Shown: positions 36,044-47,051, numbered from the stretch's first letter. The stretch: 64,000 bases of DNA from Rhodocytophaga aerolata (GCF_030503435.1 NZ_JAUKPO010000033.1:1-64000), one strand, 5' to 3'. Made by a program: numbers and translations. The notes: generated by a model from the sequence alone, not told the origin.

Positions 36044-36519
36044 TCTTTTATTTATTAAATTGAGTTGGTTGCTTATTCTTTGGTGTAGTGCTCTCTACTT
36101 GAATTATTTACACTACAAATTTATTACATAGTTCTGCAGCAAACTGACGCATTTCCCACTAATTCATACATCTGTGCACAGAATCGCTAAAATTGAACAA
36201 GACCAACTTTATTTTAGGTATATTAAGATCAAAAACTTGTAATAGTACAAATATATATACCCAATAAGGCAATAAAAAAGCCCTTTGTATAAAGGACTTG
36301 TAGTATAGACAAATGGTTAATTACCTAAGTAAATGGCAAAAACAAAATATTATTCTACAGTTCTTACACTTACAGCTAAATAGTAGAACATTTATTAATA
36401 AATTGACCGATGTATAAAATTTTATTTCTCATGAAGGAAATATTACAAAATTACAAACTGTAAAAACCACCTTTACGGCTTATTTATTTCAATAATTCTG
36501 ACTTTATGCCTAAAAACAA
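36044..36519. other. Intergenic region, no gene recognised
   Basis: About 475 bp between the small secreted-protein gene (start 36043) and the end of the ABC-F gene, both on the minus strand. Apart from a terminator-like hairpin at 36274-36299 it holds nothing I recognise. The promoter of the small secreted protein should be near 36050-36120. Confidence 0.45.
36274..36299 (-). terminator. Probable terminator downstream of the ABC-F gene
   Basis: On the minus strand, AAGTCCTTT / AAAGGGCTT forms a 9-bp stem with one G-U pair and a 4-nt loop, followed by TTTTTATT. It lies about 220 bp beyond the stop of the ABC-F gene. Confidence 0.5.
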
Positions 36520-38460
<1,941 letters not shown>

Positions 38461-39549
38461 ATGTCATTATCTGCTATTCTTGAAGATACTCCAGTTAATA
38501 TTGACAACCGCTCCTCCCGTTTGTGGAAGCCTAAGCAGGTATTATTTACGCCTGCTGCCTTAGAGCAACCTTTTGGGCAACAGATTTACGAACGGGTAAG
38601 CAAATTACAACTTCCAGTGGAATTGTTAAAGAGCAACCGCTTAACTGGTATACGCGGGGAGAGTGAACGGGAAACCTATCAACTTGCCAAACAAACGATG
38701 GCTGTTGTTGTAGCACCGCCGAGTGCATTCAGATTGCAACCTATTCCTCCTTCCGCCGATTTTCAATTTCATCTGGCTGAAGGTTGCCCGGCCCATTGTC
38801 AATATTGTTATCTGGCTGGTAGTTTACAGGGTCCGCCGGTCGTACGTGTATTTGCTAACCTGCCATCTATCCTGGATAACACCTTTGCTTATCATAAACC
38901 TGGGAAACGAACTACTTTTGAGGCCAGTTGCTACACCGACCCACTCAGTATAGAACATCTTACGGGCAGTTTATCTGCGAGTATACGACATTTTGGTTCG
39001 CAGAAAAACGCCCAACTGCGGTGGGTAACCAAATATAGTCAGGTAGATAGCTTATTGGATTTGCCACATTTTGGAAATACCCGTTGCCGGATCAGTTTGA
39101 ATGCAGAAGTTGTAGCTAAACGTCTGGAAGGAGGTACAGCTTCTATATCAGCCCGTTTAGCCGCGCTACGCAAATTAGCCTTACCCCATTCGCAGGGTGG
39201 AGGCAGCTATCCTGTAGGTATAGTTCTGGCCCCTATTATGCCCATACCAGATTGGCAAATGCATTATATTGATTTGTTAAACAGAATCCAGGAAACGTTG
39301 GAATTTGATTGTGATCTGACGTTTGAGTTGATCAGCCACCGGTTTACGCCAGGTTCCAAAGATGTGTTGCTGGAGTGGTATCCGAATACCAGCCTGGATA
39401 TGAATGAGGCAAACAGGTCGGTAAAATATAACAAGTTTGGAGGACAGAAGTTTGTGTATTCAGCAGATACCATGAAAAACCTGCGGAAGTTTTTTGAAAA
39501 TCAACTAGCGCTGCGTTTTCCAAAAGCACCTATCCTGTACTGGACCTAA
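38461..39549 (+). CDS. Spore-photoproduct-lyase-like (SPL family) radical SAM protein
   Basis: 362 residues. The radical SAM cluster motif is C109xxxC113xxC116 in FHLAEGCPAHCQYCYLAG. FEASCYTDPLSIEHLTGSL follows, with Cys157 in the position where spore photoproduct lyase has its hydrogen-donor cysteine. The C-terminal half has RISLNAE, VGIVLAPIMPI and DLTFELISHRFTPGSKDVLLEWYP, all SPL-like. The length matches SPL (about 340-360). In Bacillus this enzyme reverses the UV thymine dimer of spores. Bacteroidota do not form such spores, so the substrate here is uncertain: DNA photoproduct repair or another lesion. It is transcribed alone with a strong terminator. Confidence 0.85.
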   Translation: MSLSAILEDTPVNIDNRSSRLWKPKQVLFTPAALEQPFGQQIYERVSKLQLPVELLKSNRLTGIRGESERETYQLAKQTMAVVVAPPSAFRLQPIPPSADFQFHLAEGCPAHCQYCYLAGSLQGPPVVRVFANLPSILDNTFAYHKPGKRTTFEASCYTDPLSIEHLTGSLSASIRHFGSQKNAQLRWVTKYSQVDSLLDLPHFGNTRCRISLNAEVVAKRLEGGTASISARLAALRKLALPHSQGGGSYPVGIVLAPIMPIPDWQMHYIDLLNRIQETLEFDCDLTFELISHRFTPGSKDVLLEWYPNTSLDMNEANRSVKYNKFGGQKFVYSADTMKNLRKFFENQLALRFPKAPILYWT

Positions 39550-39571
39550 ATTATAGGTAATTCATTTAAAC

Positions 39572-39603
39572 AAAAAAGGCAGCTTCAACGGGCTGCCTTT
39601 TTT
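39572..39603. terminator. Bidirectional terminator
   Basis: Perfect stem AAAAAAGGCAGC / GCTGCCTTTTTT with an 8-nt loop between the convergent SPL-like and inositol oxygenase genes. Confidence 0.88.
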
Positions 39604-39609
39604 GTTTTG

Positions 39610-40491
39610 TTACATTTTTAATGTAGCAGGTAAATATTTAGCTATTAACTCCTGGTAGTAAGGTTTTAACTCGGCTACCACCGGGGGTTTAGGGTTTTTA
39701 GAATACAAGTCGTACGGATTAAATTTTTTTACCCATTGAAACATTTCCCGGTCATGGTCATCCATCAGATGTTCATAGGCACTTTCCCGGTGCTGAGCAT
39801 AGAAAGAATGGTAACGAATCATGTACAAGGCTGGCTCGGGAAGGTAATCTTTTACCATGTGATACAAATACTCATCGTGCCCCCAGGACATATGTACATT
39901 GCGTAAGCCGCAGTTAGGCTCATACACCCCATATTTAGTATTAAACTGCTGGTTGTATGAATCGGGATTGTCTTTGAAAAACTCCGGATACACAATTCTA
40001 TCTGAAAACTGGCAGCCTACTGGAAAGGTATCGCCTACTACCGCCCATTGAGGCTCTCCAAATAAGCAAAGAACTTTGCCCATGTCATGCAGAAAACCAG
40101 TGAGCACAAACCAGTCAGGGTGGCCATCTGCACGGATGGCTTCAGAGGTTTGAAGTAAATGCTGCAACTGATCCAGGTCTATATCCGGGTCAGAATCATC
40201 AATCAATGTATTCAGGTATTCTAACGCAGACCATACCGGCATTTCTTTTTTATCAAACTTCAGAAACTCTTTCTCTTTCTCACGTACAAAATCATACGTC
40301 TGGTATTTGTGATTCAATCTGTAAAACTCCCGTACGGTATCTCTCTCTGGATTATCATAATTTCGGTACTCTTCTTTGGCCTTTCCTGGTGCCTCATTTT
40401 CCGGATATCTTACTAATATATCTTCCTCCCAATCCTCCAGACTATGAAGCGGATTCATTTCTTTTTCTGTATATTTTTTGTTTGGTTCCAT
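39610..40491 (-). CDS. myo-Inositol oxygenase
   Basis: 293 residues, about the size of mammalian MIOX. The enzyme cleaves myo-inositol with O2 to D-glucuronate using a di-iron centre. All six metal ligands can be placed from the motifs: H124 (ADGHPDW), H135-D136 (GFLHDMGKV), H205 (SWGHDEYLY), H228 (IRYHSFY) and D261 (FNPYDLYSK). [22 protein letters not shown] matches the family N-half. The next gene on the same strand has its end about 1 kb further and encodes a periplasmic sugar-binding lipoprotein, suggesting inositol or sugar-acid use. No uronate isomerase or inositol dehydrogenase is adjacent. Confidence 0.95.
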   Translation of the reverse strand: MEPNKKYTEKEMNPLHSLEDWEEDILVRYPENEAPGKAKEEYRNYDNPERDTVREFYRLNHKYQTYDFVREKEKEFLKFDKKEMPVWSALEYLNTLIDDSDPDIDLDQLQHLLQTSEAIRADGHPDWFVLTGFLHDMGKVLCLFGEPQWAVVGDTFPVGCQFSDRIVYPEFFKDNPDSYNQQFNTKYGVYEPNCGLRNVHMSWGHDEYLYHMVKDYLPEPALYMIRYHSFYAQHRESAYEHLMDDHDREMFQWVKKFNPYDLYSKNPKPPVVAELKPYYQELIAKYLPATLKM

Positions 40492-40560
40492 ATAAAATGA
40501 TGTAATTTATCACAAGTTACTAAGTTCTAGAATATCTGATAATCAGTGGCTCAACTTTTT

Positions 40561-41556
40561 TTATTGCAGCCATTTTTCTATCTCCGGGTACAGCAATGCT
40601 TTTATTTTTTCGTCATTCATATTATCCTGAGTTACCATCTGCACACCAGTATCTATCCGTTTTTCGTACCGCTCACCCCGGATTGCCTGCGTAGCGGTTG
40701 CCACAGCCAGATAACCCATCACAAACGGATCTTGCAAAGCCAACCCGTGCACGTCTCCCTTTTTTAATGCATTCACTAATGTTTCGTTGGCGTCAAAACC
40801 GACTAATTTTACTTTCCCGGCTTTGTTGGCCATTTGTAATGCCCGCAACATGGCCTGGGCAGATGTTTCATTGGCACAGAAAACTCCCTCCACATCCGGA
40901 TACCGGTTCAGCAGATTTTGTGCTACTTGTAAGGCTTTCTCGATGGTTACCCCTGCATATTGGTTAGAGGAAACAATCTGCATATTTTTTCCATACTCCT
41001 TCATCCCTTTCAGAAAACCCTCTTCCCGGTGAGTTGTACTGGCTGAGCCTTCAGCATACCGAAGTAAAATCACTTTCCCTTTGCCACCCATTGCTTCTAC
41101 CAGTCTTTTAGCACTCAAACGGCCACCTTCTACATTATCGGTTGCTACAAAACTTTCATACTCATCAGACCCCAGGTCGGAATCAAAAATTATTACGGGA
41201 ATATGCCTGTTTCTGGCTGACTTTACGGAAGGAATTAAACTGCGGGAATCCAACGGAGCCAATGCAATGGCATCCACACCGCGGCTCACAAAGTTTTGTA
41301 CGGTCTGAATTTGTACTTGCCGGTCGTCTTCTTTTAAGGGGCCTTGCCAATGAATGGTTACACCTAATTCTTTAGCTGCTTTGGAAGCACCAGCATGTAC
41401 ACTATTCCAGTACGTATGGGTGGTCCCTTTGGGTATCACAGCAATCTGAATATTATCTGTATTAGCATCTGCTTGTGCATTTTCCGTCTGGCTGGCTGAG
41501 TGGTTACATGCTTGCAGATAAATGGCAAGCATTAAGTAGAAAAGTAGTGTACGCAT
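40561..41556 (-). CDS. Sugar-binding lipoprotein, RbsB/periplasmic-binding-protein type
   Basis: 331 residues. The signal peptide carries a lipobox-like YLQACN. The mature part is a type I periplasmic binding protein: IQIAVIPKGTTHTYWNSVHAGASKAAKELGVTIHWQGP, GVDAIALAPLDSRSLIPSV, IPVIIFDSDLGSDEY and VEGVFCANETSAQAMLRAL. VKLVGFDANETLVNALKKGDVHGLALQDPFVMGYLA follows. Such proteins deliver ribose, galactose or inositol to an ABC transporter, but no ATPase or permease gene is in the window, so it may serve a distant transporter or a sensor. It lies 69 bp upstream of the inositol oxygenase gene (minus direction), supporting one transcript. Confidence 0.9.
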   Translation of the reverse strand: MRTLLFYLMLAIYLQACNHSASQTENAQADANTDNIQIAVIPKGTTHTYWNSVHAGASKAAKELGVTIHWQGPLKEDDRQVQIQTVQNFVSRGVDAIALAPLDSRSLIPSVKSARNRHIPVIIFDSDLGSDEYESFVATDNVEGGRLSAKRLVEAMGGKGKVILLRYAEGSASTTHREEGFLKGMKEYGKNMQIVSSNQYAGVTIEKALQVAQNLLNRYPDVEGVFCANETSAQAMLRALQMANKAGKVKLVGFDANETLVNALKKGDVHGLALQDPFVMGYLAVATATQAIRGERYEKRIDTGVQMVTQDNMNDEKIKALLYPEIEKWLQ

Positions 41557-41679
41557 CTGAATAAGTTCTATGATTCCATAATATATAAACCTAACTTTAA
41601 ATTATCCAGTATTTACTTGTAATTTTTACAAAAGAAGTCATAGTAGCTTTTTCAATTGCTAAATGTGGCAGGCTGTTAG

Positions 41680-42954
41680 CTATTCCAGAGGCTGAAGGGC
41701 AGCAGAATTTCTGATAAGAAAAACATAAGGAAACGCCTCAGCAATGGTAAGATCTTCCCGATCGGGTATGATTGTCTGGCCGGGAATAGGCACTCTGGTA
41801 TTAATTAAGAGAGAAGAATTTTTATACGGAGAATTATTCCCATCCATCTGAAATAAAGTAATGGTATTTTCTCTGCTAGTGGCTTGTAAATCTTTTATTC
41901 CTTTTACAAAAGCCAGAGGACCATTGCTGTTTACCCAGGTTGTGCTGATATAGGATAGTTTTTTGTCCGGGATTTCAGTTTTTGTAAGCCATTCAGGCAT
42001 GCTACGTGCCGGAATCATATTTTCACTATCAATGGCAAATGTGTTCATGGCTAGTACTTTACCTGAAAAGTGAATGTTTTCTTTCAGGAAATGAACAAAA
42101 GATTTTCTGCCATTAAATGTACTAGGCAAGGTATGCCCGTAGCCCCATAAACCATACATTTTCTCATGTTCCAGATGTTTTTCCTTAACTACAGCCTGGA
42201 GATTGATATACATAATGCTGTCACGTGGAGAGGGCTGGGCAAAATAAGAGATGTTTCTCAGTACATGCAGCAAATCAAACTTTTCTGTATCCGGTAAAGA
42301 GCTGAACGTGGAATCTTGTTGGATAGAGGATAGCAGGGATTGGCTGAACAGGCCATATTGCTGAAGACTAATTGTATCTGTTTCCAGGTAGGTATGCAGT
42401 GTATCGAATCCGTTGGGGTTGAGGATTGCATAAGTGGGTTTGCCAATAATTTCCCGGAGGAACTGGTTAGTTACGGCAATATCCTGAATTTTATCTACCC
42501 CAACAATGGAAATCCGGCGCTCTTCAGGCAGTTGTTGATTCAACTGGTATATCTTTTTCAGTTTGTTGTAGTAATTTTTATTGCCCCATTGCGCATTCAT
42601 TTTTACCCACGTCTGAAATACATAGGATAATAGTGGCTCATCGCCTGTTTGCAGATATTGATTAAGAAAATGCGCCTGACTATAATCTACTTCAGCCAAA
42701 TAATACCGGAGACCGGTTTGCTGATTTAAGTGCTTGAGCAACCTATAATCCAGCTCTTGAGGCGCAGCAAAGCCATGTACTTCGGCCAGTATAAAAATCT
42801 GATTTTGGTAAAAAGCACTGTCAAACAAACTAAATTCATCTTCAGCAGATAAATTAATTTCCTGTTTATGCTGCTGCAGGTAAGCCTGATGAACAGAACT
42901 TTCGCCACCAACCGCTAGTAAGGCAAATAATAGATAGCCAAAAATACCCAGCAC
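41680..42954 (-). CDS. Erythromycin-esterase/ChaN-like protein, 5' end cut off by an IS element
   Basis: The remaining frame (424 residues from GTG 42954) starts in the middle of a hydrophobic export segment (LGIFGYLLFALLAVGG). The domain has FILAEVHGFAAPQELDYRLLKHL and ISIVGVDKIQDIAVTNQFL near the N-terminus and LWGYGHTLPSTFNGRKSFVHFL in the middle, an arrangement similar to erythromycin-esterase and ChaN-like proteins. The exact activity is unknown. The codons for the true start and first 12 residues are found intact beyond the IS at 43813-43848. The present frame runs into a TAG (42985-42987) inside the IS. A GTG/CTG start might still give a product, but without the positive N-terminus. 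It is most likely inactive or badly exported. Confidence 0.65.
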   Translation of the reverse strand: MLGIFGYLLFALLAVGGESSVHQAYLQQHKQEINLSAEDEFSLFDSAFYQNQIFILAEVHGFAAPQELDYRLLKHLNQQTGLRYYLAEVDYSQAHFLNQYLQTGDEPLLSYVFQTWVKMNAQWGNKNYYNKLKKIYQLNQQLPEERRISIVGVDKIQDIAVTNQFLREIIGKPTYAILNPNGFDTLHTYLETDTISLQQYGLFSQSLLSSIQQDSTFSSLPDTEKFDLLHVLRNISYFAQPSPRDSIMYINLQAVVKEKHLEHEKMYGLWGYGHTLPSTFNGRKSFVHFLKENIHFSGKVLAMNTFAIDSENMIPARSMPEWLTKTEIPDKKLSYISTTWVNSNGPLAFVKGIKDLQATSRENTITLFQMDGNNSPYKNSSLLINTRVPIPGQTIIPDREDLTIAEAFPYVFLIRNSAALQPLE

Positions 42955-42978
42955 CAGCAGAACGAATGGAATACTAAC

Positions 42979-42980
42979 TA
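42979..42980. repeat. TA target-site duplication, left copy
   Basis: TA precedes the IS left end; the matching copy is at 43813-43814. Removing the IS plus one TA rejoins the interrupted reading frame exactly. Confidence 0.75.
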
Positions 42981-43032
42981 GAAGCTATCTCATAAATGGG
43001 GATGATATAGTATAGGAAAGTGTTTATTGGTT

Positions 43033-43473
43033 ATGAAGTTAACTGATACGCAATGGGAGAAAATTAAGGATTTGATTCCTGAGGGAGCTAAAAGAGCAGA
43101 TGGCAAAGGTCGTCCCTGGCGAGACAAAAGAGAGGTGCTAGATGGCATTTTGTGGATTTTAAAAACGGGTGCTCAGTGGAGTCATCTACCGGCAAGTTAT
43201 CCGCCTTATCAGACCTGTCATCGCCGTTTTCAGCAATGGCGAGAGCAGGGCGTGATGCAGAAAGTAGTGGAAACACTGGCACGAGATCTTCAAGAAAGAG
43301 GCGATGTGGACTTGAGCGAATGTTTTATTGATGGCTCATTCTGCATGGCCAAAAAGGGGGCGCTTTTGTGGGCAAGACTAAACGAGGCAAGGGCACCAAG
43401 ATCATGGCAATCACAGATGCTGGTGGTGTTATACTATCTCTCACAGTCCAATCAGCATCTCCCCACGAAGTAA
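43033..43473 (+). CDS. IS5-family transposase, frame A (N-terminal part)
   Basis: 146 residues from ATG 43033; a TTG two codons earlier is also open. It starts [18 protein letters not shown], the typical IS427-group DNA-binding start, then [28 protein letters not shown] and [16 protein letters not shown]. The first catalytic Asp is in [15 protein letters not shown]. At 43351-43360 (AAAAAGGGGG) the ribosome can slip -1 on A AAG GGG, giving [18 protein letters not shown] and continuing into frame B. Without slippage, a 40-residue out-of-frame tail follows. Frame A alone may act as a regulator. Confidence 0.9.
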   Translation: MKLTDTQWEKIKDLIPEGAKRADGKGRPWRDKREVLDGILWILKTGAQWSHLPASYPPYQTCHRRFQQWREQGVMQKVVETLARDLQERGDVDLSECFIDGSFCMAKKGALLWARLNEARAPRSWQSQMLVVLYYLSQSNQHLPTK

Positions 43474-43808
43474 AATTGGTAGAAAAGGTGCTGGAAGAGC
43501 GATTCATTGAAGCACTTCCCCAACGACTTATTGGAGATAAAGCTTATGACTCTGACCTACTGGATGAAGAACTTAAGCAGCAGGGTATCGAAATGATTGC
43601 TCCTCATCGAAGCAACCGTAAGAAGAAAAAGACTCAAGATGGTAGAAAGCTTCGCCGTTACAAACGGCGCTGGAAAGTGGAGCGGTTTTTCGCCTGGCTG
43701 TTCAACTACCGAAGATGCGTAGTCCGGTACGAATACAAGGAAGAGAACTACAAAGCCTTTGTGCTACTAGCTTCTATGATGATTTTGCTTAAACCATTTA
43801 TGAGATAG
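43368..43808 (+). CDS. IS5-family transposase, frame B (catalytic C-terminal part)
   Basis: This frame (146 residues from GTG 43368) carries the second Asp in [16 protein letters not shown] and the Glu in [21 protein letters not shown]. These complete the DDE triad with the Asp in frame A. It has no start of its own with a good context. The in-frame codons before it (CAA AAA GGG GGC GCT TTT) join frame A at the slippery run, so the functional enzyme is the fusion, about 258 residues. The last codons lie in the right inverted repeat. Confidence 0.9.
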   Translation: MGKTKRGKGTKIMAITDAGGVILSLTVQSASPHEVKLVEKVLEERFIEALPQRLIGDKAYDSDLLDEELKQQGIEMIAPHRSNRKKKKTQDGRKLRRYKRRWKVERFFAWLFNYRRCVVRYEYKEENYKAFVLLASMMILLKPFMR

Positions 43809-43812
43809 CTTC

Positions 43813-43848
43813 TAGAAACAGAATTGTTTTTTTGATAATTTTTTTCAT
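43813..43848 (-). pseudogene. Detached 5' end of the IS-interrupted membrane-anchored protein gene
   Basis: Read on the minus strand from ATG at 43846-43848, this encodes MKKIIKKTILFL. Joined after removal of the IS, it continues VSIPFVLLVLGIFGYLLFALLA, an ideal signal or signal-anchor with a Lys-rich start. The left TA copy is absorbed in the Leu codon CTA. This proves where the original start was. Confidence 0.88.
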
Positions 43849-43976
43849 AGAGATACAGAAAATTCTTTTTCTCAAAAGTATATTTCCTATAAATCTGCTG
43901 CCGGAAAAAGGGCTGAAATGCCATAATTTGGGGTATATGGCTGCTACCAGGGGCCATTAACAAAGCCCAGGGGCCG

Positions 43977-44852
43977 TTAGGCAAGTACAAAGTAAGGCTT
44001 TAGCTCAGCCGAGTACGATCTGGCAACTGGTACTACGTAATCGGTGTGTTCAAAATGAAGTTTATATCCTTGTGCGTTGCCAGATACGGATTGTATCCGT
44101 TGAAAATTGGCGATGTAGGAACGGTGACACCGGACAATCTGTGGTGTATGGATTTGACTTTCCAGCCGGCTCAAGCTACTCCTCAAAAGCATTTTGTTTA
44201 CCTTTCCTTCTGCTACATATACAACTGTGCAGTAATTGTCGCTGGCTTCTATAAACAATAACTCATGTGCCGGCACAACTAACTTGTCTTTCTCATTTTC
44301 CGAAACTAGTTGGATCAATTGATTCTGGGTAATAACCTCGTCCTTTGGCAGATTTTCTATAGGATGGGGTATTTGTTCAGCCGGTGGTTGCACAGCATAT
44401 TTACGGATAAGGTATACATAATTAAGTAATACCATGATAATGGCAGGAAATAAACCTACCAGAAACACCACCGACATCATGTAGCTTACTTGCGTAAAGG
44501 TAAAGGGCATAGCTCCTATTAGGTAGCCATACACCGTACATAAAAATCCACCCAAAACAATTGGCACTACATTCCAGATAATCTCTTTCCAGACTGTCCA
44601 TTTTTTTTCAATAAACAGGGATGGAAAAAGCTGCATTAAAACATAAAAATTCAAGAAGGTTGTAAGAGAAGCTACCAGACCGTATCCTGACAAGATCAAC
44701 AGTTTGTAGGCATGTTGCCAGTTGTAAGCCCCAAAGGGTTGGAAAATAATTAATACAAAGGCAACGAAAATACCAACGAGTAAGGCCTGTACAACCGACC
44801 TTACTAATGCTGAGTCATTGACAGGATATGGTTGCTGAAGAAAACGAAACAT
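43977..44852 (-). CDS. LytTR-type membrane transcriptional regulator
   Basis: 291 residues. Four transmembrane helices occupy about 19-165 (VQALLVGIFVAFVLIIF, LLILSGYGLVASLTTFL, IIWNVVPIVLGGFLCTVY and YMMSVVFLVGLFPAIIMVLL). A C-terminal LytTR domain follows (about 195-290: LLFIEASDNYCTVVYVAEGKVNKMLLRSSLSRLESQI and IVRCHRSYIANFQRI). There is no receiver domain, so it is a one-component membrane regulator that binds DNA by LytTR, a common arrangement in Bacteroidota. It is next to the trp operon end on the same strand but separated by a terminator-like hairpin; its targets are unknown. Confidence 0.9.
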   Translation of the reverse strand: MFRFLQQPYPVNDSALVRSVVQALLVGIFVAFVLIIFQPFGAYNWQHAYKLLILSGYGLVASLTTFLNFYVLMQLFPSLFIEKKWTVWKEIIWNVVPIVLGGFLCTVYGYLIGAMPFTFTQVSYMMSVVFLVGLFPAIIMVLLNYVYLIRKYAVQPPAEQIPHPIENLPKDEVITQNQLIQLVSENEKDKLVVPAHELLFIEASDNYCTVVYVAEGKVNKMLLRSSLSRLESQIHTPQIVRCHRSYIANFQRIQSVSGNAQGYKLHFEHTDYVVPVARSYSAELKPYFVLA

Positions 44853-44927
44853 AGGTTAGCCGGCAATAAACTTATTTGCAAGGAGTATGGGTTGCTATTT
44901 TATTCAACAAATTAGCTATATCATATA

Positions 44928-44968
44928 AAATGCGCAAAAAGAGAGATACTTTCCCTTTGTGCGCATTT
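44928..44968 (-). terminator. Probable terminator of the trp operon
   Basis: On the minus strand AAATGCGCA / TGCGCATTT forms a 9-bp stem with a 23-nt loop, followed by TTATATG. It lies about 33 bp after the trpB stop. Confidence 0.5.
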
Positions 44969-45001
44969 CAAATACGTTCTTTAAGTAAGTAAAACGTTAA
45001 T

Positions 45002-46204
45002 TTATAAGCTTAAAGCTTTACTATAGGTAGCTAAGTCTTTATCGCCTCTTCCAGAAAGATTTACTACTACAATATCATTGGGTTTTGCATGTAATTTCTC
45101 CAGATAAGCTAACGCATGAGCAGACTCCAGGGCAGGAATAATTCCTTCCATGCGGCTAAGCAGCAAGCCAGCTTGTAAAGCTTCTTCATCCGTAACACTA
45201 TAAAACTGGGCACGGCCACTCTCAAACAAATGGGCATGAATGGGTCCTATCCCTGGGTAATCCAAACCTGCCGAAATAGAGTAAGGCTCCGTTACCTGAC
45301 CGTCGTCGGTTTGCATCAGAATAGTTTTGCTTCCATGTAATACACCTGGTTTACCCAGAGCCGTCGTAGCTGCCGAATGTCCGCTGCTGACACCCTGCCC
45401 GGCCGCTTCCAGTGCAATTAATTTTACCTCTGGTTCATCCAGAAAATGATAAAATGCGCCGGCGGCATTACTTCCTCCCCCTACACATGCCAGAACATAG
45501 TCCGGATTGGGGTTGCCAAATTTCTCTGTAAGCTGTTTGCGGATTTCTTCACTAATGACCGACTGAAAACGGGTCACCATATCTGGATAAGGATGTGGAC
45601 CAACCACAGAACCTATAATATAATGTGTATCGGTTGGGTTATTTATCCAATGGCGCATTGCTTCATTGGTGGCATCTTTTAACGTCTGGCTGCCACAGGT
45701 AGCAGCAATCACTTTTGCTCCCAGCATATGCATGCGTTCCACATTGGGTTTCTGGCGTTCCATATCCAGTTTACCCATGTATACGATACATTCCAATCCC
45801 ATCAAGGCACAAACAGTTGCGGTGGCTACTCCATGTTGGCCAGCACCGGTCTCAGCTACAATCCGTTTTTTACCAAGTTTGCGGGCAATCAATATCTGGC
45901 CAATTGTATTATTTACTTTATGCGCCCCAGTATGGCAAAGATCTTCCCGCTTCAGGTAGATTTGAGTCTGGTATTTTTCGGACAACCGCTTGGCAAAATA
46001 CAGCGGTGTAGGCCGGCCTACATATTCGGAAAGTAAATTTTGAAACTCTTGCTGAAAATCTGGCTGGCTGATGATAGAAAGGTAGTTTTGTCGCAACTCT
46101 TCCACATTTGGATATAGCATTTCTGGTATATATGCTCCACCAAAAAGGCCATAATATCCTTTTTCATCTACAGCAAAAGCACTTTTTTCTAAAGTATGAT
46201 CCAT
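45002..46204 (-). CDS. trpB: Tryptophan synthase beta chain (TrpB1 type)
   Basis: 400 residues, the normal size of the TrpA-dependent TrpB. The start [22 protein letters not shown] is typical. The PLP lysine is in [22 protein letters not shown]; the phosphate loop is [16 protein letters not shown], and [12 protein letters not shown] ends the domain. It condenses indole with serine, with indole normally supplied by TrpA. It is the last gene of the operon, with a 199-bp gap before it that contains a TACATTTG -7-like box (46258-46265). trpA, which usually follows, is not present; the next gene is a LytTR regulator. Confidence 0.96.
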   Translation of the reverse strand: MDHTLEKSAFAVDEKGYYGLFGGAYIPEMLYPNVEELRQNYLSIISQPDFQQEFQNLLSEYVGRPTPLYFAKRLSEKYQTQIYLKREDLCHTGAHKVNNTIGQILIARKLGKKRIVAETGAGQHGVATATVCALMGLECIVYMGKLDMERQKPNVERMHMLGAKVIAATCGSQTLKDATNEAMRHWINNPTDTHYIIGSVVGPHPYPDMVTRFQSVISEEIRKQLTEKFGNPNPDYVLACVGGGSNAAGAFYHFLDEPEVKLIALEAAGQGVSSGHSAATTALGKPGVLHGSKTILMQTDDGQVTEPYSISAGLDYPGIGPIHAHLFESGRAQFYSVTDEEALQAGLLLSRMEGIIPALESAHALAYLEKLHAKPNDIVVVNLSGRGDKDLATYSKALSL

Positions 46205-46257
46205 GAAAGCAAATCAGGGTAAAATATATAAGAATAGGTTGATAATATCTCTCGAGG

Positions 46258-46265
46258 CAAATGTA
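46258..46265 (-). promoter_or_regulatory. Candidate internal -7 box before trpB
   Basis: TACATTTG on the minus strand matches TAnnTTTG in the 199-bp gap before trpB. No TTTG lies 19 bp upstream, so this is weak. Confidence 0.3.
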
Positions 46266-46403
46266 TAGGCATCGTATGGGTATTATTGGTTCAACAGCCT
46301 GCAACTTACAAAAGTTTGCAACAAAAGGGCTATTGATGAATATAATTCATTTAGTTTAAATGACACTTGTAAAAGTACAGACAAATAGGCTATGGATTAA
46401 CTT

Positions 46404-47051
46404 TTATACATGGGGAACTTGAAAAGCTTGGCGGAGTTGCTTGGCAAATACTTTTATCTTTTCAACGTCTTTGCTGCCAGGTTCGTTTTCAAATAAACTG
46501 TTGATATCTACCGCATGCATATTCATTCCCTTCAGTTCTGTAATCATCTCCACATGTACCGGACTGATTCCCCCACTCAAAAAGAAAGGTTTTTCGTTAT
46601 CGTAATTTTTTAATATATCCCAGTTAAATGCCTGGCCTGTACCGCCATACGATTCACTTTTGGTGTCGAACAGAAAGTAATCGCAGAAGCTTTTGTAGTT
46701 ATTCAGCCTGGCAAAGTTAAAATTGTTATCAAGGGCAAATGCTTTTATGATAGTAAGCCCCCGGCTTCGCAAACCCCTGCAAACTTCAGGTGTTTCATTT
46801 CCATGTAGTTGTACCAGTTCCAGTCCATACTTCTTTACATTCTTGAGTATAAAATCAGGATGTGCATTTACAAATACACCAACTTTTTTTACACTCCGGG
46901 GAAATGAAAGTAAGAAATCGGCATCCAGTTCTTCGCCAACAAACCTGGGCGATTTCTCATAAAAGATGAAACCCATATAATCCGGCTGCACTTCCAGAAG
47001 GGATTGGATATTTTCTTTATTCCGCATCCCACAAACTTTCAGTTTTGTCAT
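46404..47051 (-). CDS. trpF: Phosphoribosylanthranilate isomerase
   Basis: 215 residues, a single TIM barrel. It starts LKVCGMRNKENIQSLLEVQPDYMGFIFYEKSPRFV, with the general-base Cys in KVCGM, and VGVFVNA. VQLHGNETPEVC, FLFDTKSESYGGTGQAFNWDIL (Asp general acid) and FFLSGGISPVHVEMI complete the active site. It isomerises PRA to CdRP, the third step of Trp synthesis. It follows trpC after 217 bp, a gap with a TAGTTTTG -7-like box. Confidence 0.96.
   Translation of the reverse strand: MTKLKVCGMRNKENIQSLLEVQPDYMGFIFYEKSPRFVGEELDADFLLSFPRSVKKVGVFVNAHPDFILKNVKKYGLELVQLHGNETPEVCRGLRSRGLTIIKAFALDNNFNFARLNNYKSFCDYFLFDTKSESYGGTGQAFNWDILKNYDNEKPFFLSGGISPVHVEMITELKGMNMHAVDINSLFENEPGSKDVEKIKVFAKQLRQAFQVPHV

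Larger units (their letters stand above)
42981..43812 (+). mobile_element. IS5-family (IS427-group-like) insertion sequence, 832 bp
   Basis: Perfect 19-bp terminal inverted repeats: GAAGCTATCTCATAAATGG at 42981-42999 and its complement at 43794-43812. A 2-bp TA target duplication flanks the element. Inside are two overlapping frames (43033-43473 and 43368-43808) that together form a DDE transposase by -1 frameshifting. Length, TA target and two-frame organisation fit the IS427 group. The transposase stop lies within the right repeat. The ends match exactly and both frames are intact, so the insertion looks recent and possibly active. Confidence 0.93.

Noticed and set aside
44853-45001. Search for trpA after trpB
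   Set aside because: Only 149 bp with a hairpin; no coding sequence for an alpha subunit.
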